Shown: positions 15,261-24,950 of the stretch, in pieces
Position numbering within the stretch: the first letter of the stretch is position 1
How the letters are laid out: every line of letters begins with the position of its first letter
Assembly (NCBI GenBank): GCA_964293155.1
Contig: CAXYYA010000011.1
Coordinates: forward strand, 1-64,000
Direction of reading: 5' to 3'
DNA from: JAQVEB01 sp028698105
GTDB lineage: Bacteria > Bacteroidota > Bacteroidia > Bacteroidales > Dysgonomonadaceae
DNA length: 64,000 nucleotides
The notes under the pieces: generated by a model
Databases searched by the model: none
What the model saw: only the letters and a program-made list of their open reading frames with translations
What the model was told of the DNA's origin: nothing
Program-made: the position numbers and the translations under genes

Positions 15261-16364
15261 TTATTTGTTTAGTATATCTGTTTTTGTTTCTAATTTCTTT
15301 TCGTGCGGTTTCAGTCGCGAGAGGCCGATAAAAACGGCTGAAAGCAGCGTGAAAACGTATGCCTGAATGTAGGCCACCAGAAGTTCTACCAGGTCAATGA
15401 AAACCGTGAGCAGAACGGAAACGAGCGTCATGGACGTATTCATCACAACACCCATGCTCACGGTCACGAAAACGAGGCTCGTCAATCCCAAAACGATGGC
15501 GTGTCCCGCCAGAATATTGGCAAAGAGACGGATCATCAGGGCAAACGGTTTGGTGAACACGCCCACAATCTCAATAACCGGCATAAGCGGAATGGGTACC
15601 TTGAGCCATGTGGGTACATCGGGCCAAAAAATTTCACGGTAGTATTCTTTCGTTCCCGAAAATTGGACGATAAGAAAAGTGACGGTAGCCAAAACCAAGG
15701 TCACCGCGATGTTTCCCGTTACGTTTGCCCCGCCGGGAAACATCGGTATCAATCCCAACAGGTTGTTGATAAAAATAAAAAAGAAAACCGTAAGCAGATA
15801 TGGCGCGTACTTTTCGTAACCCTCGCCAATGCTGGGTTTTATCACATCATCGTTAACGGAAACAATGAACATTTCCATAGCCCCAGTAAAACCTTTACGG
15901 GCTTTTATCGGGTTGCGTTTTAAAGATCGCGCCACACTCATTATCAGAAAGACAAGCAATGTGGAAGCCATGATGAGCGACAGAGCATTTTTCGTCAGCG
16001 ATAAATCCAACGGGCGTATTTCGTGACCGGAACGGTCGGTTTCCACAATTTTGCCTTTGAATTTCCCTTCCTGCGGAATCTGAAACCCGTTGTATGTGCG
16101 CTGTCCGCCATGCAGGCGCGATGACATGAATACGTGCCAGCCGCTCTGCCTGCTGTGCAAGATCACCGGTAGCGGAATGGAAATATCGGTTTTGCCAAAA
16201 CTGGTGATGCGCCACTCATACGCATCGGCCAAATGCTCCAGAATAAGCTCTCTTATGTTCAACTCCTCCTGCGCAACGGCTTGTCCGTCACCGGCTGCCG
16301 AAGCATCATTGCATGCCATCAGCATTAAAATGAGCAATAACCAATATGAGCGGAATTTTTTCAT
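15261..16364 (-). CDS. atpB: ATP synthase F0 a subunit
   Basis: The 367-residue protein starts with a signal-like sequence ending near a cysteine (LLLILMLMACNDASA) and a hydrophilic N-terminal region. It then has the membrane domain with the essential arginine in MIRLFANILAGH. The long exported N-terminus is typical of Bacteroidota a subunits and makes the protein longer than the approximately 270 residues of E. coli. It overlaps the preceding small membrane protein gene by 4 nt. Confidence 0.95.
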   Translation of the reverse strand: MKKFRSYWLLLILMLMACNDASAAGDGQAVAQEELNIRELILEHLADAYEWRITSFGKTDISIPLPVILHSRQSGWHVFMSSRLHGGQRTYNGFQIPQEGKFKGKIVETDRSGHEIRPLDLSLTKNALSLIMASTLLVFLIMSVARSLKRNPIKARKGFTGAMEMFIVSVNDDVIKPSIGEGYEKYAPYLLTVFFFIFINNLLGLIPMFPGGANVTGNIAVTLVLATVTFLIVQFSGTKEYYREIFWPDVPTWLKVPIPLMPVIEIVGVFTKPFALMIRLFANILAGHAIVLGLTSLVFVTVSMGVVMNTSMTLVSVLLTVFIDLVELLVAYIQAYVFTLLSAVFIGLSRLKPHEKKLETKTDILNK

Positions 16365-16795
16365 TTATGGGGAAGGCGCTTCCGGGGTGGTTTTTGTTGA
16401 TCGCCTTTGTATTTCATATACATTTCGAGCCGCATGTAAATGTAAGTTTCCAGCAGCAGGTACAGGAGATAAAAAACGATGAAAATAATAACGAAACTGC
16501 GGATATTTTCTTTGTCGAAAAACCAATAGATCATGATAGCCACCGCTCCGGCAAAGACTTTCGCCACACGAATGAGCATGTAAATATTTACGATCCTTTT
16601 TGGCTTGTCAACCGGAATACGCGACAGGAAAAAGATGAAAATAAGCCCCATGACGTAAAAAAACACCGGTACAACAAAATAATAATCTATCAGTATTTCG
16701 GGGAAAAACCGCTTCAGGATGAACCAGACGCCAAAGCCGGCAATAAACAACATTGCCGTGTGCAGAATAAGAAAATATTTAATGTACTTTTTCAT
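16361..16795 (-). CDS. AtpI-like membrane protein of the atp operon
   Basis: The 144-residue protein has about four membrane segments (YFLILHTAMLFIAGFGVWFIL, FVVPVFFYVMGLIFIFFL, VFAGAVAIMIYWFF, FVIIFIVFYLLYLLL). Its place between the epsilon and a genes suggests an AtpI-like helper in c-ring or a-subunit assembly, but sequence likeness to AtpI is weak. It overlaps both neighbours (17 and 4 nt), which implies translational coupling. Confidence 0.7.
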   Translation of the reverse strand: MKKYIKYFLILHTAMLFIAGFGVWFILKRFFPEILIDYYFVVPVFFYVMGLIFIFFLSRIPVDKPKRIVNIYMLIRVAKVFAGAVAIMIYWFFDKENIRSFVIIFIVFYLLYLLLETYIYMRLEMYMKYKGDQQKPPRKRLPHK

Positions 16796-17042
16796 CGTTG
16801 TTTTTTATCGCATCAACGCAAACCGTGACCACGTTGTTGTTCATTTCCATAAAACCGTCCATGACGTCCAATTCGTGGATATGCCCTTCGGCCAGAAACT
16901 CCAGCCTGCCTTCGGTGAGCGAAGAGATAATGGGAGCATGATCCTCCAACACCTGAAACGAGCCCAAAGTTCCCGGCAGGGTAACCGATTCCACCTCGCC
17001 GCTGAACAAAATCTTTTCCGGTGTCAGTATTTCGAGTTTCAT
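16779..17042 (-). CDS. atpC: ATP synthase F1 epsilon subunit (short form)
   Basis: The 87-residue protein is the beta-sandwich domain of the epsilon subunit (MKLEILTPEKILFSGEVESV, LGSFQVLEDHAPIISSL). The C-terminal helical pair that inhibits ATP hydrolysis in E. coli is absent, as is usual in this phylum. It overlaps atpD by 4 nt (ATGA). Confidence 0.93.
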   Translation of the reverse strand: MKLEILTPEKILFSGEVESVTLPGTLGSFQVLEDHAPIISSLTEGRLEFLAEGHIHELDVMDGFMEMNNNVVTVCVDAIKNNDEKVH

Positions 17043-18589
17043 TTTTCCGGTGTTTTTTCGCCTTCGGCGACGGGTGTCTGGACACTTTGCTGCAAAAGCT
17101 TCTCGCCCTTTTCGATCGCCTGTTCAATGGTTCCCACACTCATAAATGCGGGTTCGGGATATTTGTCCATCTCGCCGTCGAGGATCATTTTAAACCCTTT
17201 TACCGTATCTTCGATGGAGACCAACGCGCCGGGCCGTCCCGTGTATTGTTCGGCCATAAAGAACGGCTGAGAGAGAAACCGCTGCACCTTGCGTGCGCGG
17301 TTCACGGCAAGGCGGTCTTCGTCCGAAAGCTCTTCCATACCGAGGATGGAGATAATGTCCTGCAGCTCTTTGTAGCGTTGCAGAATTTGTTTCACGCGCA
17401 TGGCAGTGTCGTAATGCTCTTCGCCCACGATAAGCGGATCGAGGATGCGTGATGACGACTCCAGCGGATCCACGGCGGGGTAAATACCGAGCGAAGCTAT
17501 TTTGCGGTCCAGCACGGTAGATGCGTCGAGGTAGTTAAATGTGGTGGCCGGAGCCGGATCGGTAAGGTCGTCGGCAGGAACATACACTGCCTGCACGGAA
17601 GTTATCGAACCGTGCTTGGTTGAGGTGATGCGTTCCTGCAGCGCGCCCATTTCCGACGCCAGCGTTGGCTGGTAGCCAACGGCCGAAGGCATTCGCCCGA
17701 GCAGGGCGGAGACTTCCGAACCGGCTTGCACGAAACGGAAAATATTATCAATGAACAGCAAAATATCGCTGCCTTCGCCGCCGCGGTCGCGAAACGACTC
17801 GGCTACGCTAAGCCCCGTGAGGGCAACCGATGCGCGCGCGCCGGGAGGTTCGTTCATTTGCCCGAAAACCAGCGTGGCCTGCGATTTTTTCAGCTCTTCG
17901 TAATCTACTTTTGTTAAATCCCAATGGCCGGCTTCCATGCTTTTTTTAAATTCTTCACCGTATTTTATCACGCCGGATTCGATCATATCGCGCAGCAAAT
18001 CGTTCCCTTCACGCGTGCGCTCGCCCACTCCGGCGAATACGGAATAGCCGTGATGTCCTTTGGCAATATTGTTAATCAACTCCATGATGATCACGGTTTT
18101 ACCGACACCGGCTCCACCGAATAAACCTATTTTACCGCCTTTAAGATACGGTTGCAACAAATCAATCACCTTTATTCCCGTGAAAAGGATGTCCTGCGAG
18201 GTGGTGAGGTCTTCAAATTTGGGCGCTTCGGCATGAATGGGATATTCGCCTTCGCGATCCAGCGGCGAAAGGCCGTCAATGGGATCACCGGTAACATTCA
18301 TCAGGCGTCCTTTTATTTGTTCCCCCACAGGCACGCTAATGGGTTGCCCCAGCACCTTCACTTCGAGCCCTCGCTGGAGGCCGTCGGTAGCGTTCATCGC
18401 AACGGTGCGAACGGTATTTTCGCCGATGTGTTGCTGAATCTCCAACGTCACGGTATAACCATCGTTTCGGGTTACCGACAAGGCATCGTGGATAGCAGGA
18501 AATTTCTTCTCCTGCTCCTCCGTGAGTTCGAAATAAACGTCCACCACAGGGCCAATGATTTGCGAAATATGTCCTTTAAATTCTGCCAT
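17039..18589 (-). CDS. atpD: ATP synthase F1 beta subunit
   Basis: The 516-residue catalytic subunit shows Walker A GGAGVGKTV, GERTREGNDL, the LLFIDNIFRF Walker B region and ALLGRMPSAVGYQPTL. I chose the ATG at 18589 (MAEFKGHISQIIGPVVDVYF); the longer reading begins with TTG. It is the first gene of the operon. A TACGTTTG -7 box lies about 40 nt upstream. Confidence 0.97.
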   Translation of the reverse strand: MAEFKGHISQIIGPVVDVYFELTEEQEKKFPAIHDALSVTRNDGYTVTLEIQQHIGENTVRTVAMNATDGLQRGLEVKVLGQPISVPVGEQIKGRLMNVTGDPIDGLSPLDREGEYPIHAEAPKFEDLTTSQDILFTGIKVIDLLQPYLKGGKIGLFGGAGVGKTVIIMELINNIAKGHHGYSVFAGVGERTREGNDLLRDMIESGVIKYGEEFKKSMEAGHWDLTKVDYEELKKSQATLVFGQMNEPPGARASVALTGLSVAESFRDRGGEGSDILLFIDNIFRFVQAGSEVSALLGRMPSAVGYQPTLASEMGALQERITSTKHGSITSVQAVYVPADDLTDPAPATTFNYLDASTVLDRKIASLGIYPAVDPLESSSRILDPLIVGEEHYDTAMRVKQILQRYKELQDIISILGMEELSDEDRLAVNRARKVQRFLSQPFFMAEQYTGRPGALVSIEDTVKGFKMILDGEMDKYPEPAFMSVGTIEQAIEKGEKLLQQSVQTPVAEGEKTPEK

Positions 18590-18627
18590 GAAAAAAACCA
18601 ATCGTTGATTGATGCATTATAGTTACA

Positions 18628-18635
18628 CAAACGTA
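18628..18635 (-). promoter_or_regulatory. Putative -7 box of the atp operon
   Basis: TACGTTTG on the minus strand fits TAnnTTTG, 39 nt before the atpD ATG. No TTTG is seen at the -33 spacing, so readthrough from the upstream methyltransferase operon remains possible. Confidence 0.4.
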
Positions 18636-18665
18636 CCAAAAAATATTAGAAAATAAAAATTGAAT

Positions 18666-19346
18666 TCATGCATCCAGGACTTTTCGCTTCTTTAATAATT
18701 TGACCGACAAATAATTCGTAAAAATAACAATAAAAATAATGATAAATGCAAAGTACGAAATTGCAGTTTTATGGTATAGAATTAACAAGATGCCGGTAAA
18801 ATAAAGAAACATGGAGTTGTGCTCCTTGGAAACAACTTTTTGCCACTTGAATGTTTGATCCCGGTACGCTCCCTTTATACTGGACAGACGAGGGATAATC
18901 CTGTTCGTGTTTTTTTTATACGAAGTATATTCCTGCCCGAATTTATTGTACAAAAATGCTTCTTCGGCCAGAATAATCGCGATATACAGCCCGACAAACA
19001 ACGGAAAGAAAACGAGGGTGAATATCAGCGAGTTGGCAAACAGCCCAAACCCGAGCAACAACAAAGCGTTGCCCAGATACATCGGGTTTCGGCACACATT
19101 GTAAATGCCTTCCGTTACCAGTTCACCCGCGTAAATGCGCCGATTTTTTCCGCCCCGTTCAATATACACCAACCCGATGGTTGTGATGCGAACAGCCATT
19201 CCGATAAAAATGATAATTCCGCCAACGATGAAAGCGTAAGTCATATTTCCGAAAACGGGCCGGGACGGAACAAACAACATGGCGTAAAAAAACGGAAACA
19301 ACATATTTCGGTAATGGAACAGCCAATTTCCTAATTTTACTATCAT
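18666..19346 (-). CDS. Isoprenylcysteine carboxyl methyltransferase (ICMT)-family membrane protein
   Basis: The 226-residue protein has several membrane segments and the family motif CRNPMYLGNALLLLGFGLFANS, where the SAM-binding CRNPxYLG element sits near the membrane. Bacterial ICMT/PEMT-like proteins methylate small molecules or lipids, but few have known substrates. It ends the run RND pump, membrane protein, CmoA, this gene, with only 7 nt to cmoA. It may be the last gene of the TetR-headed operon. Confidence 0.8.
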   Translation of the reverse strand: MIVKLGNWLFHYRNMLFPFFYAMLFVPSRPVFGNMTYAFIVGGIIIFIGMAVRITTIGLVYIERGGKNRRIYAGELVTEGIYNVCRNPMYLGNALLLLGFGLFANSLIFTLVFFPLFVGLYIAIILAEEAFLYNKFGQEYTSYKKNTNRIIPRLSSIKGAYRDQTFKWQKVVSKEHNSMFLYFTGILLILYHKTAISYFAFIIIFIVIFTNYLSVKLLKKRKVLDA

Positions 19347-19353
19347 GGCCGGC

Positions 19354-20079
19354 TCATTTAACGGCGATTATGCCTGCGAAGTTGTACCATTTGAAAAATA
19401 CTTCGCCCGATTTGAATCCAGCATCTTCGAGCATCTTCAGGTTTTCACTCACCTTGTAGGGAATCAGCACATTTTCGAGCGCTTCGCGCTTTTGGGCAAT
19501 TTCCATTTCGTCGTAATGGTTGCGGCGTTTAAAATCGTAATAATACTCGATCATCTGGCGATTAAACAACTCATTTTCGGCTAAAACTTTTTCAACGATG
19601 ACAATGGCTCCCCCTTTGTTCATTTGCCTGTAAACAGATTGCAATAATCGCTCTCTGTTTACCGGACGAATAAATTGAAGCGTTAAACACAACACCACAA
19701 CAGAAGCGTTTTTCACTTCCAGCGATTTACTGATATCACTTACAATCAGTTCATAAGGGCGTTTGAATTTTGCATTTTCGATGTCCGATCTACAAATCCC
19801 GATCATCGAAGGAGAATTATCTACTCCAACAAACTTCACTGCCGGACTAATTGTTTTGTTCAGCAGCAATAACGTTGTACCCGTGGAGCAACCCAAATCG
19901 TAGAGCGACGTATCCGGTTTGGCGTATTTTTGAGCCTGTTCCGAAATCATGCGTTGAAACTCCGCATAAAAAGGCACCGATCTCACCACCATATCGTCAA
20001 AGACATCGGCAACATCTGCATCGAAGCTGAAATCGGTAGAGTTTTCTATTTTTTCTTTAAAAATTTGATCTGTTTTCAT
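19354..20079 (-). CDS. cmoA: Carboxy-SAM synthase CmoA
   Basis: The 241-residue class I methyltransferase-fold protein follows E. coli CmoA closely along its length: FSFDADVADVFDDM, YDLGCSTGTT (SAM loop), VDNSPSM, LTLQF, DFKRRNHYDEMEI and AQKREALENVL, which keeps the arginine that holds the carboxylate. CmoA makes carboxy-S-adenosylmethionine from SAM and prephenate, which CmoB uses to modify tRNA U34. No cmoB is adjacent. The start lies 23 nt inside the preceding membrane-protein gene. Confidence 0.85.
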   Translation of the reverse strand: MKTDQIFKEKIENSTDFSFDADVADVFDDMVVRSVPFYAEFQRMISEQAQKYAKPDTSLYDLGCSTGTTLLLLNKTISPAVKFVGVDNSPSMIGICRSDIENAKFKRPYELIVSDISKSLEVKNASVVVLCLTLQFIRPVNRERLLQSVYRQMNKGGAIVIVEKVLAENELFNRQMIEYYYDFKRRNHYDEMEIAQKREALENVLIPYKVSENLKMLEDAGFKSGEVFFKWYNFAGIIAVK

Positions 20080-20701
20080 ATTGTTTCGTTTTTAGTTTTT
20101 TCTCAGTCCTATCTTGTGAATCTGAGGTTTGCAATAACTTATAGCTTTTCGAAATGTTGGTTATCAGAAGAATAACCAAAAAAATAATCGCAAAATAAAC
20201 GATAAGTCCCGTAAAAATAAGTTCGAGGATAATGATCAAACCAATCAGCAAACCCGCTGCGGTGTATCGGTTTATTTCCTTGGGATAACGGTCGGTCACT
20301 TTATAGAACAACAATCCCGTGACTATATCCCAACCACAAAGTGTAACCAATAAAAATCCGATTACGTAAGAGGTATCGCTTGTATAAATCATAAAACCTA
20401 TGCCGACAATGACAATCCCGATCCAATTCAACGTGCTCCCCAGAATAATGGTGCGCCATTTTCCGATGTTCCGCACTTTCTCTTCCACATAAACCACTGC
20501 CAGGCTAATAATTAATCCAAGAATTACAATCAGCAAATACCAAGAGTGAACATATTTTCCAAAAATGAAACCACTCATGGCTAACACGCTCCCCAGAAGT
20601 TTTATAACCGAAGCTCGGTAGTGTTTTCCCGCTTGTTCGTCCGGAATTAATTTTGCCACGATCGTCTCTCTGAAACTCAGTCTTGTATCGTTGTCTTTCA
20701 T
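20057..20701 (-). CDS. Uncharacterised polytopic membrane protein
   Basis: The 214-residue protein has about six hydrophobic segments (LLGSVLAMSGFIFG, WYLLIVILGLIISLAVVYV, TLNWIGIVIVGIGFMIY, YVIGFLLVTLCGWDIVTG, AAGLLIGLIIILELIF, LIVYFAIIFLVILLI) and a basic C-terminal tail. I do not recognise a family. It starts 58 nt after the RND pump stop with no terminator between, and overlaps cmoA by 23 nt. Confidence 0.65.
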   Translation of the reverse strand: MKDNDTRLSFRETIVAKLIPDEQAGKHYRASVIKLLGSVLAMSGFIFGKYVHSWYLLIVILGLIISLAVVYVEEKVRNIGKWRTIILGSTLNWIGIVIVGIGFMIYTSDTSYVIGFLLVTLCGWDIVTGLLFYKVTDRYPKEINRYTAAGLLIGLIIILELIFTGLIVYFAIIFLVILLITNISKSYKLLQTSDSQDRTEKKLKTKQYENRSNF

Positions 20702-20759
20702 TGTCGCGTCTTGTTTACGTAATGCATTTGTGCGTTGAGGAACTGTTTTGACTATCGTC

Positions 20760-23700
20760 CTATTTTACAGCGAATATGATCGTTTTCTTTGTTTTTGCCT
20801 GTTGTCTTTTCTCTTTTAGCCTGTCCACAATGTAATACATCATGGGAACAATAAATATTGTCAGTAACAAAGAGGATAGCAAACCACCGATAATTACCCA
20901 AGCCAGGCCGTTTTTCCATTCGCTTGCCGTTCCTCGCGCCAAGGCGATGGGTAACATACCGAAAACCATTACCAGCGTGGTCATTAATATGGGGCGCATA
21001 CGCTCTTTTCCGGCCAGGATCAGCGCATCTTTGTAATGCATTCCGTTTGCTTTCTCGCGATTGGCGAAATCTACGATCAGGATGGCGTTTTTCGTCACCA
21101 GTCCCATCAGCATGATCAAGCCGAGGAGCGCAAACAACGTGATGTTATTTGCCGACAGATTCAATGCCCAAAATGCCCCGATAACGGCCATAGGAATGGA
21201 GAACAACGCTACAAACGGATAAACGAAGTTATCGTAGAGCGCCACCATAATCAGATAAATCAGGATAAACGCAACCAGCAACGCTGAGCCTACTGCTCCA
21301 AAACTTTCGTTTTGCGTTTTAATATCCGCTCCCCAGAAGAGTTGCATACCTTCGGGTAACGGATTTTCCTGCAAATAGGCGGTAACATCGCCCGATAACG
21401 ATCCCGACGGCCTGCCGAACGACTCCGAGGTCAGTGTCACGGACGGTTGCCTGTTAAGCCTTTCGAGCAACGATGGCGCATTGCTCTGGTGAACATCGGC
21501 AAATTGCGACACCTTGAGCGGTATTCCCATGGCGTTTACAACGGTGATATTCTGCACATCTTCGAAATTTTTCCGGTTGAAATCGTCCAACCAAATCCGT
21601 ATCGGATAATCGGTGCCGCTTTCGGTGAGCGTGGCGTCGTCATTACCTGTAAACGATGTTCTCAGGTTGGCGCCAACGTAAGCGGTGTTCAGTCCCAGCC
21701 GTTGCATCTTGTCCTTGTCGGGGGTAACGATGTATTCGGGATTGCCTTCCATCACCGAAAGTTGAACATTGTCTGCCCCGGGGATTGTTTGCACTACGGA
21801 TTGCATGTTGGCAGCCGTTTTTTCGACCAGCGCATAATCTGCTCCGCTAAAAGTCATTTTTATGGGTGCACTTTTGGGCAACAATCCCAGGACAGACATA
21901 GAAACATTGACTCCTGCAAACTCATTTGCAAGCTCTTTACGAAGGAATTTCATAAAATCCTCCGTGCTTCTTTTCCGCTCTTTTTCGGGTTTCAACTGAA
22001 TGGTAAGCTCGGTTTTATTGGCCTCACCCACGCCAAGGCTGCCCATACCCGTGGTTGGGCCGGCTACGTTGCTGAACAAGGTGGCTACTTCGGGCTGGCT
22101 TAAAATAAAATCTTCGATTTGCTGCGATTGAAAGTTGTTTTGCCGAACCGTGGTAAATTTATCGTATTCCAGATTTAATTTGAACTTTCCCTGATCGCCT
22201 GTAGCCATCATTTCGTTTCCGATGATCTGAAATTTCATCATCGCCACTACCGAAATCAACAGAACAACCACGATCCCGCTGAAAATAAGCTTGTGACCGA
22301 AAACCCAGTTCAACGCACCTTCGTACCATTGAATGAAATGATCAAGTTGTTTTTCGAACCACAACAGGAACCGGTTAAATGGATTGGTTGGTTTCATTTC
22401 TTCTTTCTTACCCATTCGGGAGATCAGCCACGGCGTGAGCGTGAAACTCACCAAAAGACTTGTGAGCGTAGATGCGATAACAACTACGGAAAATTGTTTC
22501 AGCATATCCGCAACGAAAACCTGCAAAAAAAGTATCGGCAAGAAAACCACCACATCCACCAGGGTGATGGAGATTACCGAAAACCCGATTTCCTGTAACC
22601 CTTCCAATGCGGCTTCGCGACGTCCCTTCCCCATCTCGAGGTGGCGCTGAATGTTTTCTATCACCACAATGGCAGCATCAACCAGAATCCCGATAACGAG
22701 CGACATGGCCAGCAACGTCATCAGGTTGAGCGTGTAATTTAACAGCCACATAACGCCGAATGCCGTTATCAGCGAAGCGGGCACGGCCACCAACACGATG
22801 AGGGCGTTGCGGTAACTTTTCAGGAACAGCAACATAACCAGCGAAACGAGTATCACGGCAAGCGTTAAATCAACCAATACGGAGTCCACCGCCGCAATCG
22901 TATTATCGGTGCTGTCGTCGGCGATGACAAACTGCACGTTGTTTGCCTGTTCCTGTTTTTCGATGGAGGATAATTTATCCCTGATCAGCCTCGACACATC
23001 CACGGCGTTGGCATCGCCTTGTTTTTTAATCATCAACCCGATGCCTTGCTTTCTGTTGAACCGGCTAACGGAGCTAATTTCACGTATGCCATCGGCAACG
23101 GTGGCAACATCTTTTACGTACACGGGACTTCCGGGCATGGGCATGGCTACCTGCACGTTTTCGATATCCTCTGTCGTGCGAAACTTGCCCGCAACACGCA
23201 CGGAGTTATTCACTTTGTCGGTAGTTACCTTGCCGGCAGGCAAATCCATACCCGACCGGTTTATGGCTTCGGTTACCTGCATCAGCGACACCTTGTATAA
23301 ATCGAGTTTCGCCTGATCTACTTTCACCTGAATTTCGCGCGCCTGCCCGCCGATAACGGTAATCTCGGCAACACCTTTCAACTGCTGTATTTGCGGAAGG
23401 TAATTATCGGTCAGTTTTTGGTAAAACTCGGTTTCCGGCAAGTTGCTTGTCGCACTGATGGACATTATGGGCAAATCGTTGGGTGAAACTTTGCTCATAA
23501 CCGGATCCTGTATATCGCCGGGCAAATCGCGTTTGATGTTGTTGATATACTGTTGGGCATCCTGCATGGCTTTGTTCAAATCGGTTCCATATTTCAGATT
23601 GACGATGATTACCGATACATTTGACATGGATTTTGTTTCGATATAATCAACTCCTTCGAGGTTGGAAAGGGCGTCTTCAATTTTCTTTGAAACCGAATTT

Positions 23701-23879
23701 TCCACTTCCGCCGGATCGGCGCCTGGATATCCGGTGCGGATTACCACTACCGGCTGGTTGAAATCGGGGAGCAGTTCGTAACTCAGATTCGAAAACCCGA
23801 TAATTCCCAATAACGCCAGTACGCTGAAAAGTACAATAATTAATGTCGGGCGTTGTATTGCTGTTTTTGTAATGCTCAT
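20760..23879 (-). CDS. RND-family efflux pump (inner-membrane permease)
   Basis: The 1039-residue protein has the AcrB-like layout: an N-terminal membrane helix (PTLIIVLFSVLALLGIIGF), two large periplasmic loops and two blocks of membrane helices with LVIGILVDAAIVVIENIQRH and GLVTKNAILIVDFANRE. It forms a tripartite exporter with the adaptor and TolC-like proteins encoded just upstream in the same operon. Substrates are unknown. RND pumps of this kind expel amphiphilic drugs, bile salts or lipids. Confidence 0.95.
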   Translation of the reverse strand: MSITKTAIQRPTLIIVLFSVLALLGIIGFSNLSYELLPDFNQPVVVIRTGYPGADPAEVENSVSKKIEDALSNLEGVDYIETKSMSNVSVIIVNLKYGTDLNKAMQDAQQYINNIKRDLPGDIQDPVMSKVSPNDLPIMSISATSNLPETEFYQKLTDNYLPQIQQLKGVAEITVIGGQAREIQVKVDQAKLDLYKVSLMQVTEAINRSGMDLPAGKVTTDKVNNSVRVAGKFRTTEDIENVQVAMPMPGSPVYVKDVATVADGIREISSVSRFNRKQGIGLMIKKQGDANAVDVSRLIRDKLSSIEKQEQANNVQFVIADDSTDNTIAAVDSVLVDLTLAVILVSLVMLLFLKSYRNALIVLVAVPASLITAFGVMWLLNYTLNLMTLLAMSLVIGILVDAAIVVIENIQRHLEMGKGRREAALEGLQEIGFSVISITLVDVVVFLPILFLQVFVADMLKQFSVVVIASTLTSLLVSFTLTPWLISRMGKKEEMKPTNPFNRFLLWFEKQLDHFIQWYEGALNWVFGHKLIFSGIVVVLLISVVAMMKFQIIGNEMMATGDQGKFKLNLEYDKFTTVRQNNFQSQQIEDFILSQPEVATLFSNVAGPTTGMGSLGVGEANKTELTIQLKPEKERKRSTEDFMKFLRKELANEFAGVNVSMSVLGLLPKSAPIKMTFSGADYALVEKTAANMQSVVQTIPGADNVQLSVMEGNPEYIVTPDKDKMQRLGLNTAYVGANLRTSFTGNDDATLTESGTDYPIRIWLDDFNRKNFEDVQNITVVNAMGIPLKVSQFADVHQSNAPSLLERLNRQPSVTLTSESFGRPSGSLSGDVTAYLQENPLPEGMQLFWGADIKTQNESFGAVGSALLVAFILIYLIMVALYDNFVYPFVALFSIPMAVIGAFWALNLSANNITLFALLGLIMLMGLVTKNAILIVDFANREKANGMHYKDALILAGKERMRPILMTTLVMVFGMLPIALARGTASEWKNGLAWVIIGGLLSSLLLTIFIVPMMYYIVDRLKEKRQQAKTKKTIIFAVK

Positions 23880-23887
23880 AATCGTAA

Positions 23888-24943
23888 TTAATTGATTTGA
23901 ATATTTGCTCCTTCAAAAAGATTGATAAACCCGCTGGTAACCAATACATCTCCCACGGACATACCTTGCGACACAACCGCCTTGTTCTCATACCTTTGCG
24001 ATATAATAATGCGTTGCAAATAGGCTTTCCCGTCTTTCACGATGTAAACCTGCGGTTCGAGGTCGGAACCCAATATCGCGGACGACGGAATGATGATCTT
24101 ATCGTTCTCATCGTAGCTGTTGATACGTACTTTGCCGAACATACCCGACCTCAGATTCAGTCCCGACGAATTGCGCACGGTGAATTGAACAGGGAAACTG
24201 TTTCCCATATTGGCTTTACTGCCAATCATGGTTACTTTTCCTCTGAGAATTTCGTCGGGCGATAAATCGGTGCTCACATCGTGTTCGCTTCCCATCGCGA
24301 AATATTTTAAATCGTTTTCGCTCACATTCACGGTAAACCGCAGGGTGGAAATATCGGTTATCTGGAGCAGCGGCATTCCGGGAGCGGCAAACGATCCCAT
24401 TTCCGAAAACTTGGCCGTAACCACTCCGCCAAACGGAGCACGGATCGTGGATTTACGGATTTGCTCCTGTAAGGTGGCACGTTGAACTTTTGCCGACTCC
24501 AACGCAAGTTGCGTTTTCTCCAGTTGAATTCCCTGCACGGCTTCGGCCTCCACGAGCGTGGCATAACGCTTAACATCGGATTCGAGTCCCTTGATCTGGA
24601 TATTCGCATTTTCTACTTGAAGGCGCAGCAACGAGTTGTCTAACTGAATGAGCGTTTGCCCGGTTTTCACGTAGCTTCCTACATCCACCGAAACGGCATT
24701 AATTTTCCCTTGCACCTCGGCACTAATTTTGGTTTCTCGGTTGGGCTCGAAAGTTCCGGTGAAGGTTCGTACATCTTCAGCCAATTGAAGCTTGATGGTA
24801 TCTGTTTTTATGCTCACCGGAGCTGTTTTGTCGTAAATCCAAACCCTTTCTTCGGTGTTTTTTTTGTTGATGGCTAATTTCGTTACAATCAATGCGAGAA
24901 TAATTACGCCAGCCACAATGGCGATCGTTTTTTTCCTTTTCAT
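23888..24943 (-). CDS. RND efflux periplasmic adaptor
   Basis: The 351-residue membrane fusion protein has an N-terminal membrane anchor (KTIAIVAGVIILALIV), a lipoyl-like hybrid motif (VSVDVGSYVKTGQTLIQLD ... IRAPFGGVVTAKFSEMGSF), a coiled-coil hairpin and a beta-barrel region. It bridges the pump and the outer-membrane channel. It sits 8 nt from the pump gene and 7 nt from the TolC-like gene. Confidence 0.93.
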   Translation of the reverse strand: MKRKKTIAIVAGVIILALIVTKLAINKKNTEERVWIYDKTAPVSIKTDTIKLQLAEDVRTFTGTFEPNRETKISAEVQGKINAVSVDVGSYVKTGQTLIQLDNSLLRLQVENANIQIKGLESDVKRYATLVEAEAVQGIQLEKTQLALESAKVQRATLQEQIRKSTIRAPFGGVVTAKFSEMGSFAAPGMPLLQITDISTLRFTVNVSENDLKYFAMGSEHDVSTDLSPDEILRGKVTMIGSKANMGNSFPVQFTVRNSSGLNLRSGMFGKVRINSYDENDKIIIPSSAILGSDLEPQVYIVKDGKAYLQRIIISQRYENKAVVSQGMSVGDVLVTSGFINLFEGANIQIN

Positions 24944-24950
24944 TTTATCT

